Of a stretch of DNA of 64,000 nt, positions 24,201 through 33,008 are shown piece after piece. Numbering within the stretch: the stretch's first letter is position 1; every line of letters begins with the position of its first letter. The position numbers were made by a program, and so were the translations under genes. Origin of the DNA: Pedobacter yulinensis (lineage in GTDB: Bacteria > Bacteroidota > Bacteroidia > Sphingobacteriales > Sphingobacteriaceae); NCBI RefSeq assembly GCF_003029735.1, contig NZ_KZ686268.1:1165769-1229768 (forward strand), read 5' to 3'. The notes under the pieces were generated by a model that saw nothing but the letters and a program-made list of their open reading frames with translations, searched no databases and was not told the DNA's origin.

Positions 24201-24238
24201 TGGTTGCAAATATACTGCGCAATCACATGGTTGCAAAT
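24201..24238 (-). promoter_or_regulatory. ArsR operon promoter with repeated operator-like motif
   Basis: On the minus strand: TTG (24234-24236), 19 bases, TAtaTTTG (24207-24214), an ideal Bacteroidota promoter. The 11-base sequence ATTTGCAACCA occurs twice, 27 bases apart (24228-24238 and 24201-24211), so that one copy covers the -33 and one the -7 element. This spacing would let a repressor block both elements. Confidence 0.7.
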
Positions 24239-24460
24239 TTTTTTTATTTTTTTCTTTCGGTTAGTTTATCCTGCTCCGGTGTAAGTCGGTTCATTTGCCG
24301 GTTTTGGATGTTCAACCAAAAAAAAAGCCGGTTCGTCCAGATAAACCTCCTGACCGGAATGCTGTCTCATTTCTTTGCTAAAAAAATAAACAGCTGGCAG
24401 TGGCATTTACAGCGCGGGCCCCGTTTGTAACCCAAGCTCCAGCATTAAGAATTGAATCAC

Positions 24461-24832
24461 ATGAAAACATTAGTCACACTCGCGGCCTGCCTCTTACTGG
24501 CAGCGGCCACAAGCGTCAAGGCGCAAGGCAGATTGCCGGACGCCCGAAAAAAAGAGCTTTTATCAAGGTATGATGATTTTAAGCGTAAAGCCGGACTAAC
24601 TGCAGGGCAATCAGAAAAGGTAGACTCCGTTAACCTGAAGTTTTTCAAATCCGTTTCGGCGCTTAAAACGGCAAGCGGAAGCAAACTGCAACGGTACAAG
24701 CGATACAAGGCACTCGAATCTGAGCGGGATCAGGACATGAAAGCGGTGCTCAACGACGCGCAATACAAGGAGTACAAGCGATTTCAGTCAGCAATGAAAG
24801 ATGAGCTTAAAGCGCAAAGAAACAAACAGTAA
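24461..24832 (+). CDS. Small secreted helical protein
   Basis: 123 residues from the ATG at 24461. A signal peptide ends at VKAQG (about residue 23). The rest is a charged helical body, with SAEKVDSVN- and AVLNDAQYKEYKRF-like stretches that recall Spy/CpxP-like or DUF4890-type periplasmic proteins, but no LTxxQ motif proves it. It is followed after 19 bases by the serine hydrolase lipoprotein, HK and RR genes on the same strand, so it is probably the first gene of that operon. Function unknown. Confidence 0.6.
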   Translation: MKTLVTLAACLLLAAATSVKAQGRLPDARKKELLSRYDDFKRKAGLTAGQSEKVDSVNLKFFKSVSALKTASGSKLQRYKRYKALESERDQDMKAVLNDAQYKEYKRFQSAMKDELKAQRNKQ

Positions 24833-24851
24833 CAACCACACCATTCACCTT

Positions 24852-25934
24852 ATGATCTCATTTCCCAAATTAGTGATTCTGATGCTTCTGCCCATTGCCC
24901 TGGGCAGCTGTAAAAAAGACGATAACCCGTACAAGAATGCGAAATACGACTTTTCTGCCGTCGACCAATTTGTTGACGAAAACCTGGGCGTTTACCAGAA
25001 TAAAGTAGCCATTCTTGTATCTCAAAATGGCCAGATCATTTACCATAAAGAGGTGAATATGGGCTTAAATACACCGCTTCCTATTGCTTCGGCTTCTAAA
25101 TGGCTTTCGGGAGCGGTAATCATGGCCCTGGCCGATGAACAGAAGTTATCTTTGAACGATACCGTCGGTAAATTTCTGCCTGATTTTTCTAAGTACAAGA
25201 AAGGCCATATCACCATTCGTCAGCTGTTCTCACATACTTCTGGATTTGCCGGAGACGGCGATGGCTCGGATACGACAGACAAATACGAGTACCGGAACGA
25301 TCTCACCCTGGCGCGGGCTGTTGATTCGATCGCCGCGTACACACCACTGGTTGCCACCCCTGGTGCCATATTCAGCTATGGCAGCGCCAGCATGCAGGTG
25401 GCTGGGCGAATAGCAGAGGTCGTTAGCGGAAAACCCTGGGGGCAGCTGTTCAATGAGAAGATTGCGCAGCCATGCCAGATGCGGGCTGAGTATTTTCTTC
25501 GGGCGCAGAACCCCTTGATTGCCGGCGGCGTGCGCACAACTGCCCGCGATTACCTGAATTTTCTGGAAATGATCGCAGCAGGGGGAAGCTACGGAGGCCG
25601 GCAGGTGCTGAGCAGGTCTGCACTGAGCGATATGCTGAAAGACCAGACCAATGGGGCCACCATTGTCGGCACGCCTTACCCCAACAATCCGTTTTCCCCT
25701 TATAACAACAAAGACCTCCGTTACGGCGTTGGCAACTGGCTCGATGTCGTGGACCCGGCGGGGAATGTCCTGGAGTCGAGCAGCCCGGGACTGCTCGGTG
25801 CGCATCCCTGGCAGGATAGCAAAAACCAGGTTGCAGGAATCGTCTTTACGCGCACTGCGCCACGCATAAGCCAGGCTACGAGTTTAAAAATCAGGCAGAT
25901 GATACGCGATATTATGGCATCAACAGGCAAATGA
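24852..25934 (+). CDS. Beta-lactamase-fold serine hydrolase lipoprotein
   Basis: 360 residues from the ATG at 24852, where a lipoprotein signal peptide begins (lipobox ALGSC, Cys about 20). The SxxK motif is SASKWLSG, the second motif is Tyr-Gly-Ser in FSYGSASMQ and a GLLGAHPW region replaces the KTG/HTG box. This is the class C/DD-peptidase-like (PF00144) family of esterases and peptidases acting on peptidoglycan or small esters. It should be membrane-anchored in the periplasm. The stop overlaps the start of the LytS kinase by 4 bases (ATGA), so enzyme and sensor are translationally coupled. Confidence 0.85.
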   Translation: MISFPKLVILMLLPIALGSCKKDDNPYKNAKYDFSAVDQFVDENLGVYQNKVAILVSQNGQIIYHKEVNMGLNTPLPIASASKWLSGAVIMALADEQKLSLNDTVGKFLPDFSKYKKGHITIRQLFSHTSGFAGDGDGSDTTDKYEYRNDLTLARAVDSIAAYTPLVATPGAIFSYGSASMQVAGRIAEVVSGKPWGQLFNEKIAQPCQMRAEYFLRAQNPLIAGGVRTTARDYLNFLEMIAAGGSYGGRQVLSRSALSDMLKDQTNGATIVGTPYPNNPFSPYNNKDLRYGVGNWLDVVDPAGNVLESSSPGLLGAHPWQDSKNQVAGIVFTRTAPRISQATSLKIRQMIRDIMASTGK

Positions 25935-27007
25935 GACTGACAGCGAAACCCCGCAGCAGGCGGGAAAACATGCTCATATGGCTCGCTGCTGTTGCGCTCA
26001 GCCTGTTATTTATGTTGCCCCGGCTTGCCGTTTTAAGGCAGGCCGGCAACATGAACCGGGATATCGGCGCCGTTTCTGCCGATTTTTGGGCCAAAACAGC
26101 CTACTCCCTGCTGCTGGCTCTTGTATTCCTGTACCTGAACCTGCGTTTTCGCAAATTCCGCATGGCGGGTGCTTTTTTCGATCCGGACCGGCTGGCAGAC
26201 CGCATTCTGTTGAATGTAGTAGGTTTTTTTGTTTTCAGGTTTCTGGTTGTGCAGACCCATATTTTCTTCTTCGACCCGTTCCTGAATGAGCGGGTGTTCA
26301 GGGTTTTCTTTAACGTAAGCCTGGCCCTCGAACTCATCCTGGTTATGCTGATCGCGCACATGTACCACCTGGTGCTCAGGAACCAGGAACTGGCGATCGG
26401 TTATAACGCACTCCGAAAAGCCCATGCCGAAGCCCGGTTTGAAGCGCTCAAAAGCCAGCTGAAGCCGCACTTCCTGTTTAATTCGTTTAACAGCCTCAAA
26501 GGCCTGATCACGAAAGACCCTGAAGCTGCGCGCCGTTTCGTAGACAACCTGTCTGATGTGCTGCGGTGTACATTAACCACGAGCCATGCCGAGGCCGTGT
26601 CACTTGCCGAGGAAATGCAACTCGTAGCAGCGTACACAGGTCTGCTTAAGATCAGGCATGGCGACAAGATCCGGATCGACCTGTCCCTGCCTGTCGATCT
26701 GGCTGCTTACAGGATCCCACCGATGGGAATCCAGGCACTCATTGAAAATGCAGTGAAACACAACAACGCATCATCTAAAAAACCGTTAACGATCCACATC
26801 TTTACGGAGAAGGGCCTGCTTGTGGTTGAAAACAATGTCCAGAGCAGGTTACCCGATGAACCGGGTACCGGCCTGGGCCTGCTCAACCTGAACGAGCGCT
26901 GCAGGTATCTGTTCGGTCAGGAGCTATCTGTGAAAAGGTCTGATGATGTATTCTCGGTTGGCGTACCCCTGATCAAAAATTCCGGTAATGAATATCTTAA
27001 TAATTGA
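25931..27007 (+). CDS. LytS-type sensor histidine kinase
   Basis: 358 residues. Four membrane helices (about 13-30, 50-70, 90-108, 125-145), a short coiled coil and the His_kinase domain: KPHFLFNSFNSLKGLI with the phosphorylated His, ALIENAVKHN (N-box) and GTGLGLLNLNERCRYL (G-box). It overlaps the serine hydrolase gene upstream by 4 bases and the LytTR gene downstream by 20 bases, so it belongs to one operon. Confidence 0.9.
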   Translation: MRLTAKPRSRRENMLIWLAAVALSLLFMLPRLAVLRQAGNMNRDIGAVSADFWAKTAYSLLLALVFLYLNLRFRKFRMAGAFFDPDRLADRILLNVVGFFVFRFLVVQTHIFFFDPFLNERVFRVFFNVSLALELILVMLIAHMYHLVLRNQELAIGYNALRKAHAEARFEALKSQLKPHFLFNSFNSLKGLITKDPEAARRFVDNLSDVLRCTLTTSHAEAVSLAEEMQLVAAYTGLLKIRHGDKIRIDLSLPVDLAAYRIPPMGIQALIENAVKHNNASSKKPLTIHIFTEKGLLVVENNVQSRLPDEPGTGLGLLNLNERCRYLFGQELSVKRSDDVFSVGVPLIKNSGNEYLNN

Positions 27008-27755
27008 AGACGAGGAATTAGCTGCTGCGCAACTTGCTGACATGCTGCAGGAAGTGGCACCGCAGGCGGTCATAGCCGCTACGCCAGAAAGCATTGAGGA
27101 TGCTGTGGCCTTTTTGACTGCCGGCCCGCCCATAGATCTGATCCTGCTCGATATTTACCTGTCGGATGGTTTGTCTTTCGAAATTTTCGATGCGGTCAAA
27201 GTCGATACGCCGGTTATTTTTACAACGGCCTATAATGAATACGCGATCCGGGCCTTCGAGCTGAACAGCATCGGCTACCTGCTAAAGCCAGTTAAAAAGG
27301 AGCACCTGCAGCGCGCCATTGATAAGTGCATGCGGCTCCGGCCAGCCCCGGCTGGCGAAGTGGATGTGCTTGCTCTGAAAAGGGTAACCGACATGCTGAT
27401 GCAGGAAAAAACATACAGACGGAGTTTTCTTGTTCCTTACCGGGACCGGCTTATTCCAGTAGCTACCGAGTCCCTGGCCTGGTTTGCCAGTACCGGCGGG
27501 ATCGTGACCGGCACGCAATTTACCGGTCAGCAGGTAACGATGGAAGAAAAGAGCCTGGAAGAGCTGAGCGACCGGCTTGACCCCGACCAGTTTTTCCGTG
27601 TAAACCGACAGTATCTGGTAAGCCGAAAGGCGATCAAGCACCTTTCCTTTTTCTTTAACGGACGCCTCTCTGTAGAATTAAATCCGCCAGCGCCCGAACG
27701 GGTGCTGATCAGTAAAGCCAAAGCAGCCTCCTTCCGCCAATGGATGCAGGTCTGA
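26988..27755 (+). CDS. LytTR-family response regulator
   Basis: 255 residues. Receiver domain (1-120) with IIEDEE, phospho-acceptor Asp in ILLDIYLSDGLS and LLKPVKK; LytTR DNA-binding domain (about 140-255) with RRSFLVPYRDRL and FFRVNRQYLV. The partner of the kinase it overlaps. It is clearly paralogous to the regulator at 30270-31043 (same IIEDE start and DGLSFEIF motif). Confidence 0.92.
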   Translation: MNILIIEDEELAAAQLADMLQEVAPQAVIAATPESIEDAVAFLTAGPPIDLILLDIYLSDGLSFEIFDAVKVDTPVIFTTAYNEYAIRAFELNSIGYLLKPVKKEHLQRAIDKCMRLRPAPAGEVDVLALKRVTDMLMQEKTYRRSFLVPYRDRLIPVATESLAWFASTGGIVTGTQFTGQQVTMEEKSLEELSDRLDPDQFFRVNRQYLVSRKAIKHLSFFFNGRLSVELNPPAPERVLISKAKAASFRQWMQV

Positions 27756-27866
27756 TGCTGTCGGAAGCTGATATGCCTGCTTCGGTCGGCATTTTGACCG
27801 CTCCGCGCGCAAATAAAAATACAACCGTTTGATTGTAATTATATTTGCTGAAACAATTAAAGAACT

Positions 27867-28436
27867 ATGCGAAAACTAAAGTTACAAGTCCAGATGACCA
27901 TTGATGGATTCATCGGTGGTCCCGATGGAGAAATGGACTGGATGACCTTACCCTGGTCAAAAGATATTACCGAGTACGTTGATGATATCACCCAGCCTAT
28001 AGCATGTATTGTGCTGGGCAGAAAACTGGCCGAAGGGTTTATTCCTTACTGGACATCGGTGGCTGCAGATCCCCATCATCCCGAAATGTATGCCGGTAAA
28101 AAATTTACAGAGACGCCGAAAATCGTCTTTACTAAAACTCTTCAGGAATCGCCTTGGGCATATACCACGGTGTCTGCAGGCGACGTGGCGACTGAAATCG
28201 GTCAGTTAAAAAGCCGGGAGGGCGGGGATATCATGGCTTACGGCGGAAGACAGTTTGTAGCTTCGCTGCTGCGTGCTCAACTGGTAGACGAGCTTAACCT
28301 GTTCGTAAATCCGACAGCAATTGGCCGCGGGCAGGCTATATTTGCTGAGCTTGAGGGTTATGCTGCTTTTTCGCTGCAGCAGGTAATCAGGTTTGACTGT
28401 GGTATCGTACTTCTTCAGTACGTTAAGCGCAATTGA
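27867..28436 (+). CDS. Dihydrofolate reductase-fold protein (RibD C-terminal type)
   Basis: 189 residues. The fold is that of the RibD C-terminal/DHFR-like reductases: opening KLKLQVQMTIDGFIGGPDGEMDW, GRKLAEGF, a nucleotide-binding GGDIMAYGGRQF and LVDELNLFVNPTAIGRGQAIF. These YyaP/YwjB-like proteins use NADPH on unknown substrates and are not the folate enzyme. Single gene, with a TAtaTTTG -7 element at 27840-27847 but no clear -33. Convergent with the acetyltransferase gene over a hairpin. Confidence 0.85.
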   Translation: MRKLKLQVQMTIDGFIGGPDGEMDWMTLPWSKDITEYVDDITQPIACIVLGRKLAEGFIPYWTSVAADPHHPEMYAGKKFTETPKIVFTKTLQESPWAYTTVSAGDVATEIGQLKSREGGDIMAYGGRQFVASLLRAQLVDELNLFVNPTAIGRGQAIFAELEGYAAFSLQQVIRFDCGIVLLQYVKRN

Positions 28437-28491
28437 CCTGCTGCCCTGTGCCAGCCTGCCGGAGGATTGGGAGGCAGTTAGATGCGGTGCC

Positions 28492-28519
28492 GCCCGGCCG
28501 GTTAGTTAACCAGCCGGGC
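28492..28519. terminator. Hairpin between convergent genes
   Basis: GCCCGGC (28492-28498) pairs with GCCGGGC (28513-28519), with an inner GGTT/AACC helix. It is very stable but lacks a T-tract. It lies between the reductase and acetyltransferase 3-prime ends. Confidence 0.5.
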
Positions 28520-28526
28520 AGCTGCG

Positions 28527-28973
28527 TTAAAGCGTGTAGTAGAAATGCCGTACATGTTCCTCATCCGAAGGATTCGTTGACCGGTAAAATTCCAGGGCAT
28601 AATCATCTGCCACGTCTGCCTGCACAAACACTTCCTCGAAACCCAGTTCCCTGCAATAATCTTTTGAAAACTTAATCAGCTTCGTGCCTATTCCCCGCCG
28701 TTGGTAGCTTTGCAGTACAGCAAGGTCAAAAATATAGGCGAGTGGTCGTGTGGAGTAACACTGGTCGAGCACGTACACGGTCATTCCGCCCACCACCCGG
28801 CCCTCCGCCAACGCAACAAAGGCCATGAATGAAGGGCGCAGCAGCAGCGCCTGCAAATGTGCAGCATCGGGTAATCTAAAATCTTTCATGGCAAACACTT
28901 CTTCGTAAACGCCGATTAGTTCAATAAGCTGCGCCGGATTGCCCGGACTGATTCTCTGGATGTCGATATTCAT
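28527..28973 (-). CDS. GNAT acetyltransferase resembling AAC(3)-I
   Basis: 148 residues. The whole chain follows the AAC(3)-I aminoglycoside 3-N-acetyltransferase pattern: LQALLLRPSFMAFVALAEG, VVGGMTVYVL, YIFDLAVLQSYQRRGIGTKL (acetyl-CoA P-loop RRGIGT), FVQADVADDYALEFY and the closing HVRHF. In AAC(3)-I, the ..YDLAV.., VQAD..D. and HF motifs mark the substrate cleft. AAC(3)-I acetylates gentamicin, sisomicin and fortimicin with acetyl-CoA in the cytoplasm. The gene is chromosomal with no integron or IS nearby. A different GNAT substrate is possible. Confidence 0.8.
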   Translation of the reverse strand: MNIDIQRISPGNPAQLIELIGVYEEVFAMKDFRLPDAAHLQALLLRPSFMAFVALAEGRVVGGMTVYVLDQCYSTRPLAYIFDLAVLQSYQRRGIGTKLIKFSKDYCRELGFEEVFVQADVADDYALEFYRSTNPSDEEHVRHFYYTL

Positions 28974-29153
28974 ACTGAGGTTTTAAGCATAAAGTTAACT
29001 GATTCGCGCTGGCCCATAGGCGATCCGGGCAGCATTTCTGCCAGTTCACAAGCAAATATGGCCTTTTCATAAAAATGGGAGGAAGAAGGGGCGCTGGTAG
29101 TTTGAGGCTGCCCGATGATACTGAGCCGGGCAATAAGGCTGCTGAAGCAGGCA

Positions 29154-29182
29154 TTGCTATTGCCCTGATTACGATATCTTTG
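29154..29182 (+). promoter_or_regulatory. Promoter of the third LytS/LytTR pair
   Basis: TTG (29154-29156), 18 bases, TAtcTTTG (29175-29182). It lies inside the upstream part of the long open frame, which argues that the kinase starts after it, at the TTG codon at 29237. Confidence 0.6.
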
Positions 29183-29236
29183 CAGAAAAATGGGTCGGCA
29201 GGGCAGGCCTGGCGACAATGCTCAAAAAATGCAGTC

Positions 29237-30289
29237 TTGAAAAAAAAGATTCAACGGTTCAATCTGAAAACAGGCATCGGTGTGTCGCTGGTGTTTCCGG
29301 CTATTTTCACCTTTGCGCAGCCTGCGCCTACGGTGTCAGACGTCCTGCTCCGCTTTCTTAATTTTTTCCTTTTCATCGCGGCCATCTGGATACTGAACTA
29401 CGCGTGTATTGATTTTCAACTGGCCGTGCCCAAAAAGGAGCGCCGGGGTAGAGTCGGGCTATACACCCGCATGGCCGCCACCTCAGTTCTTTCGGTCCCG
29501 GTTTATTTGCTGCTCGCTGCAGTATTCCGCCAGGAACAGGCCACCCTCGCCTCGCTTTTCAACAGCAACTTTTCGGGTAAGTCCTGGTTTTTTTTCCTGC
29601 TGCGCATCATGCTTTTTAATGCTGGTATCATCATAACCAAATACCTGTATGACAGCGGTGCCGAACAGCGCCGAATTTTGCTTGAAAACGAACACCTGAA
29701 ACGGGAACACCTCAACGCCGTACACGAATCGCTGAAGCAACAGGTCGATCCTCATTTTCTCTTCAACTCCCTGAATACGCTGCAATCGCTTGTTAAGCAA
29801 AATTCTCCCCAGTCGGTCGCGTTTATCGGCGAACTTTCGTCAGTATATCGCTATATGCTGCTGAGGCGCGACAAAAAGTACGTAACTGTTGGCGAAGAAC
29901 TGGATTTTTTGCGGTCTTACCTCTATCTGCTGAAAATACGCTTCGGCGAAGCGTTCCAGATGCAGGTAAACGTGAATGACGAACACCTCCGCACCCTGAT
30001 CCCGCCGCATACCCTGCAGCTGCTGGCCGAAAACACGGTAAAGCACAATAAATTCAGCATGAAATATCCACTTTACATCCGGATCTTTTCAACCGAAAAA
30101 TTCCTTGTTGTGCAGAACAATTTTTCAGAAAAGGCAAGAGGGCCTGCCGAGACCTCGGGCGTAGGCCTGAAAAACATCAGCCGCCGCTATGCCCTCTTAT
30201 TTAATAAGGAAATCGCAATTCACAAATCGGCCGAATTTTTTCAGGTATCACTTCCGTTGATTGAAGAAAATGAAAGTACTGATCATTGA
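29237..30289 (+). CDS. LytS-type sensor histidine kinase
   Basis: 350 residues from a TTG at 29237. I choose it because a promoter lies at 29154-29182 and because MKKKIQRFNLK is a natural opening before the first membrane helix; the open frame begins at 29075. Four membrane helices, then DPHFLFNSLNTLQSLV with the phospho-His, LLAENTVKHNKFS (N-box) and GVGLKNISRRYALL (G-box). It overlaps the LytTR gene by 20 bases. The closest relative in the window is the kinase at 25931-27007. Confidence 0.85.
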   Translation: MKKKIQRFNLKTGIGVSLVFPAIFTFAQPAPTVSDVLLRFLNFFLFIAAIWILNYACIDFQLAVPKKERRGRVGLYTRMAATSVLSVPVYLLLAAVFRQEQATLASLFNSNFSGKSWFFFLLRIMLFNAGIIITKYLYDSGAEQRRILLENEHLKREHLNAVHESLKQQVDPHFLFNSLNTLQSLVKQNSPQSVAFIGELSSVYRYMLLRRDKKYVTVGEELDFLRSYLYLLKIRFGEAFQMQVNVNDEHLRTLIPPHTLQLLAENTVKHNKFSMKYPLYIRIFSTEKFLVVQNNFSEKARGPAETSGVGLKNISRRYALLFNKEIAIHKSAEFFQVSLPLIEENESTDH

Positions 30290-31043
30290 AGACGAAATAC
30301 AGACAGCCTGGGATTTGAAGCAAATCTTGCTTGGCCTGCATCCGGGCATGGAGGTTCTCGCTGTTGTAGACAGCGTAGAGGCCGGCAAAGACTGGTTTTT
30401 TAAACACCAGCCGCCCGATCTTATTTTCTCAGACATCCAGCTCGGCGACGGCTTGTCGTTCGAGATATTTCAGGAACTGAACATCAGCATCCCGGTTATC
30501 TTCTGTACCGCGTATGATGATTACCTGCTCCAGGCGTTCAAAACAAACGGCATAGACTACATCCTGAAACCCCTGAAAGAAGCAGAGGTTGCGGCGAGCC
30601 TGAAAAAACACCGCAACCTGCAGCATGCCCTGGTGCAGACGGCGGGTACGTCACTTCGGGAATTGAGCAGTAAATTTTTGCAGCAGCCCTATAAACGCAC
30701 TTTCCTGGTGTCGTACCGCGAGAAACTTTTCCCGGTAGACACAGACAGCATCTATCTTTTCAAGCTGGCTGGTGGCCTGACAGAACTGTGCACTGCTGAA
30801 GGTAAAAAGTACAACGTGTCGTGTACGCTGGACCACCTGGAAAGTGTGCTGGATCCGGACAAATTCTACCGGGCAAACAGGCAGGTTATCCTGTCCAGGA
30901 GCGGCATTGCTGAGATTGAGCATTATTTTGAACGCAAGCTGCTTGTTTTTGTAAAGGCGGTTAAAGAGCCCATTGTAGTCAGTAAAGCTAAATCCAGTCA
31001 GTTTCTGAACTGGCTGGAAGCGGGTCCGGCGAACCGGGCCTAA
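30270..31043 (+). CDS. LytTR-family response regulator
   Basis: 257 residues from the ATG at 30270. Receiver domain with IIEDEIQ, phospho-acceptor Asp in LIFSDIQLGDG, FCTAYDDY and ILKPLKE; LytTR domain (about 145-250) with RTFLVSYREKLFPV and FYRANRQVILS. The partner of the overlapping kinase. It shares the DGLSFEIFQEL motif with the regulator at 26988-27755, so the two pairs probably arose by duplication. Confidence 0.92.
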   Translation: MKVLIIEDEIQTAWDLKQILLGLHPGMEVLAVVDSVEAGKDWFFKHQPPDLIFSDIQLGDGLSFEIFQELNISIPVIFCTAYDDYLLQAFKTNGIDYILKPLKEAEVAASLKKHRNLQHALVQTAGTSLRELSSKFLQQPYKRTFLVSYREKLFPVDTDSIYLFKLAGGLTELCTAEGKKYNVSCTLDHLESVLDPDKFYRANRQVILSRSGIAEIEHYFERKLLVFVKAVKEPIVVSKAKSSQFLNWLEAGPANRA

Positions 31044-31134
31044 TGTTCTGCCAGGCAGGCATTTAACGTGCCCAGTTTTCTGAATCTGCGGGTCTGCAGT
31101 TTTATTTTCGCAAGGAATAAAAAGCATAGCGGCC

Positions 31135-31788
31135 ATGCATTTAAATAACAGCGGCGCTGCACCGGCTCTCCAGGCGCAGCAAGATGTACTGATCAGCGAA
31201 TTATCTGAAACCGATCTCGACGGGGCTGTGGAGTTGGTTACCCTGAGCATGTCTGGAAATCCGGTGCCCCAGGCAGTCTTTGGCCGGGAAGATGCTTCCG
31301 GCCTGCAGAAGCAGCGGCTCCTGTTCGAGAAGGCGCTGACCATGACGCATACGCGGGTCTTCGCAGCAAAGGCAGGGGTGCAGCTGCTCGGTATCATGTG
31401 TTATGTCAGTTCAGACCATTGCCAGCTGCGGCCCATGCCGCTGCTGCGCATGTTGCCGAGACTTTGGGCGGTGCTTGGCAAATCCCTTTGGGGCGTACTG
31501 AGGTGGCAGCTCAACTGGAAGCGGCATGATCATAAGCGGCCCCATGTACATTTCGGTCCGCTTGCCGTACACCCGGAACACCAGGGTCAGGGCGTTGGTT
31601 CGGCGCTGTTGGAATGCTTTTGCCGGGAAATGGACAGGACTGGTCAGACCGCTTACCTCGAAACCGACAAGGAAATGAATCTTGCACTCTACAAACGGTT
31701 TGGGTTTGCCGTGGTGGCTGAAGGCAGCCTGCTCGGTGTGCAGAACTGGTTCATGTTGCGCCCTCCGGTAACAAATGCAAATCAATAG
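31135..31788 (+). CDS. GNAT-family N-acetyltransferase
   Basis: 217 residues. The acetyl-CoA site is HFGPLAVHPEHQGQGVGSALL (motif A, about 141-161), followed by AYLETDKEMNLALYKRFGF (motif B). The N-terminal half (1-130) has hydrophobic and aromatic segments (RMLPRLWAVLGKSLWGVLRW) seen in a GNAT subgroup with a large substrate cavity. The substrate is unknown. Single gene. Confidence 0.85.
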   Translation: MHLNNSGAAPALQAQQDVLISELSETDLDGAVELVTLSMSGNPVPQAVFGREDASGLQKQRLLFEKALTMTHTRVFAAKAGVQLLGIMCYVSSDHCQLRPMPLLRMLPRLWAVLGKSLWGVLRWQLNWKRHDHKRPHVHFGPLAVHPEHQGQGVGSALLECFCREMDRTGQTAYLETDKEMNLALYKRFGFAVVAEGSLLGVQNWFMLRPPVTNANQ

Positions 31789-31859
31789 AAAAGCTTCCAA
31801 TGGTGTAGCAGGAGGGCAACATGCTGCCGTTATCAAAAATATAAATCATTCTTAAGGCT

Positions 31860-32351
31860 ATGATAAATAACAGATTACAATCAAAATTCACGCTGATGAC
31901 GGTCTTCGTCCTCGCGGTCCTTGTTTTCTCTTGCAAAAAATCTGCTGAAACAGAAGCTGACGTCATGCTTGATGCAAACCTGCTGAAAAGTAAGGGTCAG
32001 TACAACGAACTACTGACCAAACGTGAATCTGGCGCCGCTACTTTTAGCATTGAAAACATCAGCCGTACAAACACGACGCTCAGTGTGCATGTAAAAGGCG
32101 GATGTGCAGAGCAACAGTTTAAACTTGTTTGGGATGGCAGCATCATGGAGTCGCAACCGGCCCGGATCCGGCTGGTGCTGATTAATGAGGGCGGCAGGAA
32201 TTGTAACCCGGAGCAGGAAACGACTGTTAATGTAGACCTGAAAAAGATCATTGGCGCCCAGCCGGTCAGCAACTTTGTGTTCCACGTAGCCAACGGATCG
32301 TCGAAGCAGGACAAATCAATTGATCCGGACGGTGCCGTTCATTCCCGCTAA
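31860..32351 (+). CDS. Lipoprotein of unknown function
   Basis: 163 residues. A signal peptide ends in lipobox VLVFSC (Cys about 25), followed by KKSAETEAD. The mature part is a single beta-rich domain containing an isolated pair of Cys residues (GGCAEQ and GRNCNP) that could form a disulfide. No family recognised. Single gene with no clear operon partner. Confidence 0.6.
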   Translation: MINNRLQSKFTLMTVFVLAVLVFSCKKSAETEADVMLDANLLKSKGQYNELLTKRESGAATFSIENISRTNTTLSVHVKGGCAEQQFKLVWDGSIMESQPARIRLVLINEGGRNCNPEQETTVNVDLKKIIGAQPVSNFVFHVANGSSKQDKSIDPDGAVHSR

Positions 32352-32525
32352 CAGCAGTTATCCCACAATTATATCCCTGCAAGGCAGCCTGGTGCTTAAC
32401 CGGTGCCTTGCTTTTTTGTGTCCAGCAGTGTCCAGGCAATAGTAGACCGAGGCGGGCAAAAGGCGCGGCGAACTGCTTCTTCTGAACACTCCAGCCGGCT
32501 ATTTTTGATTGTCAGCATAGATGAA

Positions 32526-33008
32526 ATGAAAAAAGTCCGGCATATACTCACTTTTGCGTACAGTTACCTCCAGGTGATTTTAACAGGGACCGTGGTGTTT
32601 CAGACCTTTCTGATGTACCCGAATATTTTCCGCGATCCCCCGGCTTCATTGCAGCTTTCCATGAAGTTTTTTTCTGCTGTGACCCCTGCCGACTTTTTTC
32701 CGCCTTTCGGCAGCCTCGTGGTGGCAACAGCAATCCCGGCGGTGGTGCTTGCGTTTCGTGACAGGCCAGCGTTTCACCTGTTGCTGGGCAGCGTACTTCT
32801 TTTACTTGCCGGCGATGGCATTCTGTCTATATTGTATTTCTGGCCGCTCAACGAAGCGCTTTTTACCGAGGGGCTGAGCAGGTATAATGCCGAAACCCTC
32901 AAAGAGTTTGCTGTCGATTTTCAACACGCACATCACCTGAGGTTATTGACCAGCCTGGTTTCATCGGTGCTGGCTATGCTTGGGCTGATGAGGTGCCGGT
33001 TTAAATGA
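32526..33008 (+). CDS. DUF1772-like four-helix membrane protein
   Basis: 160 residues from the ATG at 32526; the open frame upstream is not membrane-like. Four hydrophobic helices. The pattern (small conserved residues in the first helix, FWPLNEAL in the third loop and HHLRLLTSLVSSVLAMLGL at the end) resembles the DUF1772/anthrone oxygenase-like family. No catalytic role can be assigned. Confidence 0.6.
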   Translation: MKKVRHILTFAYSYLQVILTGTVVFQTFLMYPNIFRDPPASLQLSMKFFSAVTPADFFPPFGSLVVATAIPAVVLAFRDRPAFHLLLGSVLLLLAGDGILSILYFWPLNEALFTEGLSRYNAETLKEFAVDFQHAHHLRLLTSLVSSVLAMLGLMRCRFK

